Part shown: positions 1-5,478 of the stretch, one piece after another
How positions within the stretch are numbered: position 1 is the stretch's first letter
How the letters are laid out: every line of letters begins with the position of its first letter
NCBI GenBank assembly: GCA_023245695.1
Contig: JAHFJT010000073.1
Coordinates: forward strand, 1 to 5,630
DNA length: 5,630 nucleotides
Direction: 5' to 3'
Origin: Candidatus Peregrinibacteria bacterium
GTDB taxonomy: Bacteria; Patescibacteriota; Gracilibacteria; UBA1369; UBA12463
Notes under the pieces: generated by a model
Database searches by the model: none
The model's input: the letters and a program-made list of their open reading frames with translations, nothing else
What the model was told of the DNA's origin: nothing
Position numbers and translations under genes: made by a program

Positions 1-1
1 C

Positions 2-340
2 GAAAAGCTTATGCCAAAGAAGATGCGACGTCTCGCTCTTTTCTCAGCTCTCTCTCAGAAGGCAAAGGAGAACAGCATTATGGTTCTCGAAGGATTCAAC
101 ACAGAAAAACCAAGCACAAAGGCATTTGCAACACTCATCAAGAAACTTCCAATCAAGCAGGACGTTCTCGTCGTTACCGGTCTCAAAAACATCGGTCTCG
201 AGAAGTCAGCTCGAAACGTTGGTAACGTCAAAACTATCTCCGTAGGCTACATGAACATTCAAGATTTCATGAAGTACAGCGAAGTAGTATTCCTCAAGGA
301 CGCTATCTCCGAGATGGAAAAAGTATTTGCTTCTGCCTAA
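2..340 (+). CDS. rplD: 50S ribosomal protein L4 (uL4), C-terminal part; 5' end outside window
   Basis: This is the C-terminal part of L4, a 23S rRNA-binding protein whose extended loop, encoded upstream of the window, reaches the exit-tunnel constriction in known ribosomes. The frame is open from the window edge, giving 112 residues. The first residues (EKLMPKKMRRLALFSALS) match the conserved block found in L4 just after the loop, where E. coli has KVNKKMYRGALKSILS. The ATG at 11 is therefore an internal methionine and not the start. The rest carries the expected alternating beta/alpha core: a VLEGF strand, a DVLVVTG strand, a SARNVGNV segment, and a C-terminal VVFLKDAISEMEKVF helix. It ends with TAA, 26 nt before rplW, as in S10 operons. 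In E. coli L4 also represses this operon by binding the mRNA leader; the leader is not in the window, so nothing can be said about that here. Confidence 0.97.
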   Translation, partial: EKLMPKKMRRLALFSALSQKAKENSIMVLEGFNTEKPSTKAFATLIKKLPIKQDVLVVTGLKNIGLEKSARNVGNVKTISVGYMNIQDFMKYSEVVFLKDAISEMEKVFASA

Positions 341-366
341 TCGACCTAACTTAACGACCCCAAACC

Positions 367-690
367 ATGATTGATGTATCCATTCTCAGCAAGCCGCTCG
401 TCACCGAAAAATCTTCCATTAACATGGAGAAGGGCGTATATACGTTCTTGGTTCGGAAGGAGGTCACAAAGGTAGCCGTAAAACAGGCATTCGAGACCGT
501 CTTCGGAGAAAAAGTAACAACCGTCCGAATGGTAGGCGTAAAACGAAAAACACGACTCATCGGAAAAGGAAAAGAGATGGAAAAGCGAGGGGCAGGAAAG
601 AAAGCAATCATCACGCTCAAGGACCACAAGAAAATCGATATTTTCCAAACTAAATCAGCTCCCGCTTCTAAAAAAGAAGCAACAAAATAA
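367..690 (+). CDS. rplW: 50S ribosomal protein L23 (uL23)
   Basis: L23 binds 23S rRNA domain III and sits at the tunnel exit, where in other bacteria it docks trigger factor and the signal recognition particle. The 107-residue product begins with the typical N-terminal helix block (LSKPLVTEKSS, residues 7-17). Residues 78-93 fit the family signature, two basic residues and AIITLK followed by seven residues and a hydrophobic one (K78, K79, A80, L84, F93). The Lys/Arg-rich stretch around residues 59-79 corresponds to the rRNA-binding loop. About 12 residues at the C-terminus (SAPASKKEATK) are a short polar tail outside the core. The ATG at 367 is the only sensible start: it gives the normal N-terminus. 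No Shine-Dalgarno sequence precedes it, and an exact AAGGAGGT at 457-464 lies inside the gene. The gene lies between rplD and rplB. Confidence 0.97.
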   Translation: MIDVSILSKPLVTEKSSINMEKGVYTFLVRKEVTKVAVKQAFETVFGEKVTTVRMVGVKRKTRLIGKGKEMEKRGAGKKAIITLKDHKKIDIFQTKSAPASKKEATK

Positions 691-720
691 TTATTACACC
701 CCTACTGAACAACCTATCCC

Positions 721-1569
721 ATGGGAATTAAGACATTCAAACCGACCACAGCAGGACGCCGACACATGGTTTCTCTCACCTACGAAGAAATCACACATAA
801 GGGTCCACAGAAGAATCTCGTCAAGCGTCTCAAGAACAACGCAGGACGAAACAACATGGGTAAGATTACGACTCGACACCGAGGAGGTGGAGCAAAGCGA
901 ATCTACCGAATGGTCGACTTCAAGCACACCGATAAGCTCAATATCCCAGCAACGGTAAAGACGGTTGAGTACGATCCAAATCGATCTTCATTCATCATGC
1001 TCGTATCGTACAAGGATGGTGAAAAGCGATATCACCTTGCCCCAGCTGACATCAAGGTCGGTGACGAGGTCATCGCTCAGGTGAAGGCAAAGCCAAAGAC
1101 AGGAAATCGAATGAAGCTCTTGAACATCCCTGTTGGATTCTCTATCTTCAACCTTGAGCTTACGCCAGGTTGTGGTGGTCAGATCATCCGATCAGCAGGA
1201 AGCTCCGGAAAGCTCGTCTCTCTCGAAAGCGAAATGGCACACGTCCAAATGGCTTCAGGAGAAGTACGACTCATCGACAAAAACTGCTACGCTACGATTG
1301 GCGTTGTCAGCAACTCAGATCACTCCAATGTTATCCACGGTAAAGCTGGAACTCGACGCCACATGGGCTGGAGACCAACCGTTCGTGGTAAGGTTATGAA
1401 CCCTTGCGACCATCCACACGGTGGTGGTGAAGCTCGAAACTCTATTGGTTTGAAGCATCCAAAGACACCATGGGGCAAGCCAGCACTTGGTCACAAGACG
1501 CGAAATCGAAAGAAGTTCAGCAACACACGAATCGTCACACGACGACCATCACGAAAACAGAAGAAGTAA
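721..1569 (+). CDS. rplB: 50S ribosomal protein L2 (uL2)
   Basis: L2 is a primary 23S rRNA-binding protein needed for subunit association and for forming the peptidyl transferase region. The product has 282 residues against about 273-277 in most bacteria. The N-terminal part carries KPTTAGRRHM (residues 7-16) and the conserved AGRNNMGKITTRHRGGG block. The middle holds the OB-fold and SH3-like segments (EYDPNRSSF; GGQIIRSAG). The C-terminal part holds RPTVRGKVMNP and DHPHGGGE (D230 to E237), the cluster that includes the histidine equivalent to E. coli His229. GLKHPKTPWGKPALG follows, then a basic tail. Arginine codons are strongly skewed: 19 of 24 are CGA. Leucine uses CTC 9, CTT 4 and TTG 2 times, with no CTG. 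The start at 721 gives the standard N-terminus and has no Shine-Dalgarno sequence in the 30 nt before it. The gene lies between rplW and rpsS. Confidence 0.99.
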   Translation: MGIKTFKPTTAGRRHMVSLTYEEITHKGPQKNLVKRLKNNAGRNNMGKITTRHRGGGAKRIYRMVDFKHTDKLNIPATVKTVEYDPNRSSFIMLVSYKDGEKRYHLAPADIKVGDEVIAQVKAKPKTGNRMKLLNIPVGFSIFNLELTPGCGGQIIRSAGSSGKLVSLESEMAHVQMASGEVRLIDKNCYATIGVVSNSDHSNVIHGKAGTRRHMGWRPTVRGKVMNPCDHPHGGGEARNSIGLKHPKTPWGKPALGHKTRNRKKFSNTRIVTRRPSRKQKK

Positions 1570-1604
1570 TATTATAAACTCACGTCCCCTTTACCTAACA
1601 CACC

Positions 1605-1883
1605 ATGTCACGAAGTCTCAAAAAAGGTCCATTCATAGATCCAAAACTCATTAAGAAAGTTGATGCGCTCAATGCCACCAGCCAGAAGAAGCCAATCAAA
1701 ACTTGGTCACGTGAGTCTGTGATTTCACCTGACTTCGTTGGCCACACCTTCGCCGTTCACAACGGAAAACAGTTCATTCCTGTCTTCGTTACGGAACAGA
1801 TGGTCGGTCACCGACTTGGAGAGTTCTCCCCAACCCGAAAGTTCAAGGGTCACGGCGGAAAGCTTGCAAAGGCTACAGCATAA
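1605..1883 (+). CDS. rpsS: 30S ribosomal protein S19 (uS19)
   Basis: S19 is a 30S head protein that partners with S13 near the A-site tRNA and contacts the 50S through the bridge region. The product is 92 residues, the usual length. It begins [12 protein letters not shown], the near-invariant family start, which fixes the ATG at 1605. Residues 53-77 fit the S19 signature exactly: N53 G54 K55, six residues, V62, four residues, V67 G68, then L71 G72 E73 F74 and T77. The KFKGHGGK block (79-86) follows. The C-terminus is short. The gene follows rplB after 35 nt and precedes rplV after 45 nt, as expected in an S10 operon. The leader has a single G in 35 nt and no Shine-Dalgarno sequence. Confidence 0.99.
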   Translation: MSRSLKKGPFIDPKLIKKVDALNATSQKKPIKTWSRESVISPDFVGHTFAVHNGKQFIPVFVTEQMVGHRLGEFSPTRKFKGHGGKLAKATA

Positions 1884-1928
1884 ATTCCTACATAGTTCCA
1901 TCTCCCTATCTAATTCTCAACTCTTCGC
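1884..1928 (+). other. Longest intergenic spacer (rpsS-rplV), pyrimidine-rich, no visible RBS
   Basis: At 45 nt this is the longest spacer in the window and the likeliest place for a control element, so I checked it closely. It is rich in C, T and A with only two G residues. I see no GGAG-like ribosome binding site before the rplV ATG, no inverted repeat that could form a terminator or attenuator stem, and no convincing -35/-10 pair. The frame of rplV is closed upstream by a TAG at 1893-1895 and by the rpsS stop, with no other start codon between, so rplV must start at 1929 or further inside. The spacer looks like unstructured linker sequence within one transcript. Confidence 0.6.
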
Positions 1929-2408
1929 ATGAAATCCGTTACAAGTAACATCCGCATCTCACCAAAGAAACTCAACCTCGTTGCCGAGATGGTACGACGA
2001 AAGTCGGTCATGCAGGCTGACAGCATCCTCCGTTTCACAACGAAGAAGGCTGCAGAGATTGTTCGAAAGGCACTCGCCTCAGCTGTTGCAAATGCCGAAA
2101 ACAACTTCAAGCAGGACAAAGAGAGCCTCTACATCGAAGAAATCGTCGTAGGCAAGGGCCCAACACTTAAGCGTTTCAACCCAGTATCACGAGGACGAGC
2201 ACATCCAATTCTCAAGCGAATGGCCATCATCACCATCAAGGTAGCAGCCATGGGCGAACTTCCAGAGATAACATCAAAAAAAGAAGAAGCAACCGTCGAG
2301 ACAGGAACAGAATCACCTAAAAAGACTGCAAAGGCCAAAGCTCCTAAGGCCGCTGCTCCAAAAGCAGCCGCGAAGAAGAGCAGCGTCAAAGTAACAACCA
2401 AGAAATAA
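1929..2408 (+). CDS. rplV: 50S ribosomal protein L22 (uL22) with Ala/Lys-rich C-terminal tail
   Basis: L22 binds all 23S rRNA domains in known ribosomes and its beta-hairpin lines the exit tunnel, where macrolide resistance mutations occur. The core is residues 1-111. It contains the N-terminal RISPKKLNLVAEMVRRKS helix block, AAEIVRKALASAVANAENN, and the hairpin segment from about 72 to 100 with GPTLKRFNPVSRGRAHPILKR. In the family signature the Arg expected just before the small residue of the [RH]-[GAS]-x-G motif is Val here (V86), and the later His/Asp/Asn position is Ile (I100). The N-terminus is a few residues shorter than in many homologues, but no upstream start is available in frame. 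Residues 112-159 form a 48-residue tail with 13 Lys and 10 Ala, including KAKAPKAAAPKAAAKK. Typical bacterial L22 proteins of about 110 residues lack it. The tail is in frame with normal codon use, so it is unlikely to be a frameshift product. Confidence 0.97.
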   Translation: MKSVTSNIRISPKKLNLVAEMVRRKSVMQADSILRFTTKKAAEIVRKALASAVANAENNFKQDKESLYIEEIVVGKGPTLKRFNPVSRGRAHPILKRMAIITIKVAAMGELPEITSKKEEATVETGTESPKKTAKAKAPKAAAPKAAAKKSSVKVTTKK

Positions 2409-2435
2409 CAACACCTCGTAAACTTTAATAACTCT

Positions 2436-3113
2436 ATGGGACATAAAATTAATCCAAACATTCTCCGAATCGGTAGCTTCCGTACTTGGGACTCCAAGTG
2501 GTTCGCCAAAGGAAAGGAATTCACAAAAATTCTTCACCAGGATTTGGCTATCCGAAAGCACATCGAAAAGAAGCTCAAGGAGGCAGGATTGTCCCGAGTT
2601 GAAATTCTTCGAAGTGCCAACAACGTCACCATCAATATTCACACGGGTAAGCCAGGAAACATCATCGGAAAAGGAGGAGCTGCTGTTGAAGAGCTCAAGG
2701 TAGATCTCAACAAGATGACGGGCGAGAAATTTGTTATCAACATCAAAGAAGTCAAGAAGGCTACTCTCGACGCAAAGCTCTCTGCAGAACTCGTTGTTCA
2801 GCAGATTGAAAAGCGAATCTCCTACCGACGAGCTGCAAAAATGCTCATCGATAAGGCACTTGAATCAGGAGCTCTTGGAGCCAAGGTTCTCGTCTGTGGA
2901 CGTCTCAATGGTGTTGAAATCGCTCGAAAAGAGTTCTTCACAAAAGGCAAGGTTCCACTTCAGACCATCCGTGCCGATATCGACTATGCTATGGTTCCGG
3001 CTCACACAGCCTACGGAACGATCGGTGTAAAGGTATGGATCTACCGAGGTATGGTCTTCAAGCGAAAGGCTACCGAAGAAATGATCACTCGTACTACTGA
3101 ACAATCCCTGTAA
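2436..3113 (+). CDS. rpsC: 30S ribosomal protein S3 (uS3)
   Basis: S3 is a 30S head protein that forms part of the mRNA entry channel. The product is 225 residues, within the usual range. The N-terminus MGHKINPNILRIG is the family start and fixes the ATG at 2436. A type 2 KH RNA-binding domain spans about residues 38-108, with the loop GKGG at 78-81 after IHTGKPGNII. The C-terminal domain contains Y130 R131 R132 A A K135; the Arg-Arg-Lys trio matches E. coli R131, R132 and K135, which are linked to unwinding of structured mRNA at the entry site. The GKVPLQTIRADIDYA block and AYGTIGVKVWIYRG follow, as in other S3 proteins. The tail after residue 210 is short. An AAGGAGG occurs twice inside the gene (2577-2583 and 2671-2677), while the 27 nt spacer before it has none. 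The gene follows rplV and precedes rplP. Confidence 0.99.
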   Translation: MGHKINPNILRIGSFRTWDSKWFAKGKEFTKILHQDLAIRKHIEKKLKEAGLSRVEILRSANNVTINIHTGKPGNIIGKGGAAVEELKVDLNKMTGEKFVINIKEVKKATLDAKLSAELVVQQIEKRISYRRAAKMLIDKALESGALGAKVLVCGRLNGVEIARKEFFTKGKVPLQTIRADIDYAMVPAHTAYGTIGVKVWIYRGMVFKRKATEEMITRTTEQSL

Positions 3114-3136
3114 GCTCACACTTAAACTCCCCCATC

Positions 3137-3556
3137 ATGTTATCCCCAAAAAAAACGAAATTTAGAAAGCTTCACCGAATGCGTGGGCACGCCAATGGTC
3201 TCGCGACCAAAGGGAACTCACTCGTCTACGGAAGCTTCGGTCTCAAATCTACTGAGGCTGGCGAAATCACATCTCGACAGATCGAATCTGCTCGTAAGAC
3301 TATGGCTCGCTTCACAAAGCGTGGTGGACGTGTCTGGATCCGAATCTTCCCTGATAAAACCGTCACCCGCAAGGCAGCTGAAGTTCCAATGGGCGGTGGA
3401 AAAGGTGAACCAGAGTTCTTTTGTGCTCAGGTAAAGGCCGGAGCCGTTCTCTTTGAGATCGATGGTCTCCCAGAGAAACAGGCAAAGGAAGCTATCACGC
3501 TCGCATCTCACAAGCTTCCAGTTACAACTCGATATATCACTAAAGAACTTATCTAA
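3137..3556 (+). CDS. rplP: 50S ribosomal protein L16 (uL16)
   Basis: L16 binds near helix 38 and the A-site of the 50S and joins late in assembly. The product has 139 residues, against 136 in E. coli. It starts MLSPKKTKFRKLHRMRG, the standard basic N-terminal strand, which supports the ATG at 3137. GSFGLKSTEAGEITSRQIESARK (from residue 32) and RGGRVWIRIFPDK (62-74) are the conserved core. The second family signature normally begins RMGxGKG; here it is P84-MGGGKG, so the Arg that E. coli hydroxylates (Arg81) is Pro. I recall the AEVPMGGGKG form from L16 proteins of candidate-phyla bacteria, but could not check it. The C-terminal LASHKLPVTTRYITKE is normal. The rpmC start follows the stop by only 5 nt, which suggests translational coupling. 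Confidence 0.99.
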   Translation: MLSPKKTKFRKLHRMRGHANGLATKGNSLVYGSFGLKSTEAGEITSRQIESARKTMARFTKRGGRVWIRIFPDKTVTRKAAEVPMGGGKGEPEFFCAQVKAGAVLFEIDGLPEKQAKEAITLASHKLPVTTRYITKELI

Positions 3557-3561
3557 TACCT

Positions 3562-3864
3562 ATGGCAACTTACGCTGATTACACGAAGATGAGCCCAGAG
3601 CAGCTTACAAAAGAGCTCAACAACACTCGAAAATCACTGTTTGAAATTCGATACCAGGTTGGGAACAAGCAGACCAAGGCAAATCATGAGATTGCAAACC
3701 TCAAAAAGTCCGTAGCTCAGATTCTCACCGCTTTAAACAGCGCAAGCAAGACCACAAAAGCTCTTGAAAGTGAAGACAAAACAGTGCAGAATGCGTCGGC
3801 TACTGCAGCGGAAGCTGCAGGTTCCCGTCCCCGCACCCGATCCAAAGCCAAAAAGGCTGAATAA
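3562..3864 (+). CDS. rpmC: 50S ribosomal protein L29 (uL29) with C-terminal extension
   Basis: L29 is a small helical hairpin protein beside L23 at the tunnel exit. The core is residues 1-63: a first helix with MSPEQLTKELNNTRKSLFEIRYQ, then KANHEIANLKKSVAQILTAL, the usual second helix. Most L29 proteins are 60-75 residues; this one has 100. The extra part (about 64-100) is polar and low in complexity, rich in Ala, Thr, Ser and charged residues, ending RPRTRSKAKKAE. It has no recognisable domain and is probably disordered. The frame and codon use continue normally to a TAA, so the extension looks real and not caused by a lost stop. The start at 3562 gives a standard N-terminal helix. Assignment rests on the core, the position between rplP and rpsQ, and the size of the core. 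Confidence 0.95.
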   Translation: MATYADYTKMSPEQLTKELNNTRKSLFEIRYQVGNKQTKANHEIANLKKSVAQILTALNSASKTTKALESEDKTVQNASATAAEAAGSRPRTRSKAKKAE

Positions 3865-3899
3865 TTCCCTATACACACTCCCTTCTTAATTCACCCATT

Positions 3900-4133
3900 A
3901 TGCGAACAATTACTGGAACCGTTACGAGCAATAAAATGCAAAAGACCATTGTGGTAACGACACACTCATACCGAGTACATCCGAAGTACCACAAGAAATA
4001 CCGAGTATCGAGCAAATTCTATGCTCACGACGAAAACAACATTCATCAGATCGGAGAAACGGTCACCATCTACGAAGCAAACCCTATGAGCAAGCTCAAG
4101 CGATGGACTGTAACCCCTCCAGCAACTAAGTAA
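3900..4133 (+). CDS. rpsQ: 30S ribosomal protein S17 (uS17)
   Basis: S17 is an OB-fold primary 16S rRNA-binding protein of the 30S body. At 77 residues it is close to the usual 78-90. It shows the N-terminal [14 protein letters not shown] strand pair, the [21 protein letters not shown] segment typical of bacterial S17, and [19 protein letters not shown] near the C-terminus. Against the family signature (G-D-x-[LIV] ... [RK]-P-[LIV]-S, from memory) there are three mild differences: E53 for Asp, N61 for Arg/Lys and M63 for Leu/Ile/Val. The spacer before it (35 nt) contains no G at all, so no Shine-Dalgarno pairing is possible there. It is the last gene of the S10 block; rplN begins 11 nt after its stop. 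Confidence 0.98.
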   Translation: MRTITGTVTSNKMQKTIVVTTHSYRVHPKYHKKYRVSSKFYAHDENNIHQIGETVTIYEANPMSKLKRWTVTPPATK

Positions 4134-4144
4134 CACCAATCCCC

Positions 4145-4513
4145 ATGATTCAAGATAAAACACAACTCGTCGTAGCCGACAACTCAGGCGCAAAAATCGT
4201 AGGATGCTTCAAGGTTCTTGGGGCCTCAAAGCGACGATATGCCTACGTTGGCGACGTCATCGTCGTCTCCGTCAAAGAAGCGGCACCACGTGGTGTGGTA
4301 AAGAAGAAGGCCGTCGAACGAGCCGTCGTCGTTCGAACCAAGAAGACTATTACCCGAAAAGATGGAACATACCTTCGTTTCGATGAGAACGCTGTCGTTA
4401 TTATCACGAAGGACGGAGAACCAAAAGGCACTCGTGTCTTCGGACCTATCGCCCGCGAACTCCGAGAAAAAGGATTCCAGAAGATTATCTCCCTTGCCCC
4501 TGAAGTTGTATAA
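4145..4513 (+). CDS. rplN: 50S ribosomal protein L14 (uL14)
   Basis: L14 is a five-stranded barrel protein at the subunit interface that pairs with L19 and forms a bridge to 16S rRNA. The product is 122 residues, the standard length. It opens [17 protein letters not shown], the near-invariant family start, fixing the ATG at 4145. Residues 60-86 fit the PROSITE-type L14 signature: A60 and three Val, nine residues, D73 G74, four residues, F79, two residues, N82, two residues, V85 I86. The C-terminus has [27 protein letters not shown], as in almost all bacteria. In many bacteria rplN starts the separate spc operon; here only 11 nt with no G separate it from rpsQ, so there is no space for an independent promoter outside coding sequence. 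Confidence 0.99.
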   Translation: MIQDKTQLVVADNSGAKIVGCFKVLGASKRRYAYVGDVIVVSVKEAAPRGVVKKKAVERAVVVRTKKTITRKDGTYLRFDENAVVIITKDGEPKGTRVFGPIARELREKGFQKIISLAPEVV

Positions 4514-4527
4514 ACCAGAAACCCACT

Positions 4528-4851
4528 ATGAAACTTAAACTCAACGACCAAGTCATCGTCATCGCAGGAAAGAACAAAGGAAAGAAAGGTGCTATCACGA
4601 AAATTGATACGACCAAGAATACCATTGTTATCGAGAACGTAAACATCCGAACACGACACATGAAGCGAACACAGTCAGCTCCTGGTCAAATCGTAAAGTA
4701 CGCTGCTCCGATCAACGCCAGCAATGTACAGGTCCTCGACCCAAAGACCGGAAAGCCAACACGAATTGGATACAAGGTCATTGCAGGAGAAAAAGTACGT
4801 ATCGCCAAGGGATCCGGCGAAGCACTTCCTTCAATCAAGCACACTAAATAA
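4528..4851 (+). CDS. rplX: 50S ribosomal protein L24 (uL24)
   Basis: L24 is an assembly-initiating 23S rRNA-binding protein whose KOW domain lies near the tunnel exit. The product is 107 residues, near the usual 102-105. The KOW motif runs from about residue 5 to 31 and fits the family signature: N6 D7, V9, V11, I12, G14, then K17 G18 and G21 A22 I23. NVNIRTRHMKRTQSAPGQIVKYAAPINASNV follows, the usual conserved centre, then DPKTGKPTRIGYKV. The C-terminal tail is short. The 14 nt spacer has one G and no ribosome binding site. In E. coli the S8 repressor site for this operon lies at the rplX-rplE junction; I see no corresponding stem-loop in the 22 nt after this gene. Confidence 0.98.
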   Translation: MKLKLNDQVIVIAGKNKGKKGAITKIDTTKNTIVIENVNIRTRHMKRTQSAPGQIVKYAAPINASNVQVLDPKTGKPTRIGYKVIAGEKVRIAKGSGEALPSIKHTK

Positions 4852-4873
4852 CACGGTCAACTAACATCCATCT

Positions 4874-5449
4874 ATGACATTCACCGAAAATTACAAAAAG
4901 AACATTCTCCCAGCACTCAAGAAAGAGCTTGGAAAGAAAAATCCTATGGCTGTACCACAGCTTAAGTGCATCAAGGTACACGTCGGTATTGGATCGATCA
5001 TGACTCGAGGAAACAAAGACTACGAGAATGTCATCGCAAATGTTACGGCAATCACTGGCCAGAAGCCAATCGTGACCAAGGCAAAGAAAGCGATCTCAAA
5101 CTTCAAAACTCGTATCGGTCTCCCAACAGGTGTTGTCACAACGCTTCGAGGACCACGAATGTACGACTTCTTGAATAAGTTCATCAATGTGGTTATGCCA
5201 CGTATCCGAGATTTCCGAGGTGTCAGCCGACGAGCCTTCGATGAAGAAGGAAACTACTCTCTTGGTCTCAAGGAGCATACTGTTTTCCCAGAAATCAACC
5301 CAGACGATATTGAGAAGTCACACGGCGTACAGATTACGATTGTTACAAGCGCAAAAAGCAAGAACGAAGGTTTCGCACTTCTCACCGCACTCGGCTTCCC
5401 ATTCAAGAAAGACGAGCTCATCTCCGAGAAGAAATCAAAACGAAAATAA
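4874..5449 (+). CDS. rplE: 50S ribosomal protein L5 (uL5)
   Basis: L5 binds 5S rRNA and contacts P-site tRNA and S13 across the subunit interface. The product is 191 residues, slightly longer than the usual 179-187; the extra length is a basic C-terminal tail (SEKKSKRK). The N-terminal YKKNILPALKKELGKKNPMAVPQL and the KVHVGIG strand are standard. Residues 57-73 fit the L5 signature (V57, I60 T61 G62 Q63, I66, T68, A70 K71, A73). ISNFKTRIGLPTGVVTTLRGPRMYDFLNKF and the IRDFRGVS segment follow, then FDEEGNYSLGLKEHTVFPEI, all typical. The last strand is HGVQITIVTSAKS. The start at 4874 gives a normal N-terminus. The gene sits between rplX and rpsN, as in spc operons. Confidence 0.99.
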   Translation: MTFTENYKKNILPALKKELGKKNPMAVPQLKCIKVHVGIGSIMTRGNKDYENVIANVTAITGQKPIVTKAKKAISNFKTRIGLPTGVVTTLRGPRMYDFLNKFINVVMPRIRDFRGVSRRAFDEEGNYSLGLKEHTVFPEINPDDIEKSHGVQITIVTSAKSKNEGFALLTALGFPFKKDELISEKKSKRK

Positions 5450-5478
5450 CCCTTACACATTTTATTCTCTAGAATCTC

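Noticed and set aside
11..340. The ATG at 11 as the true start of a short separate gene
   Set aside because: The frame is open to the window edge and the residues before and after this ATG align with the middle of L4. It is an internal methionine.
1566..1604. AT-rich TATTATAA before rpsS as a possible -10 promoter element
   Set aside because: No -35 element at a suitable distance, and the site follows rplB directly inside an operon. AT-rich spacer sequence explains it.
2328..2378. Ala/Lys-coding stretch of rplV as a tandem DNA repeat
   Set aside because: The repeat is visible only in the protein; codons differ between copies (GCT, GCC, GCA, GCG), so there is no DNA-level repeat.
2129..2524. 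Open frame of 131 codons on the - strand, opposite rplV and rpsC
   Set aside because: The hydrophobic Phe/Ala/Leu-rich stretch, which could pass for a membrane segment, is just the reverse complement of the Lys/Ala tail of L22.
4243..4659. Open frame of 138 codons on the - strand, opposite rplN and rplX
   Set aside because: It crosses the boundary of two certain genes, its product has no recognisable family, and it is low-complexity in Thr, Ser and Arg as expected from the complement of these codons. It is a shadow of the + strand genes.
4852..4873. S8 repressor-binding stem-loop at the rplX-rplE junction, as in E. coli
   Set aside because: I looked for a stem in the spacer and the first codons of rplE and found no pairing of useful length.
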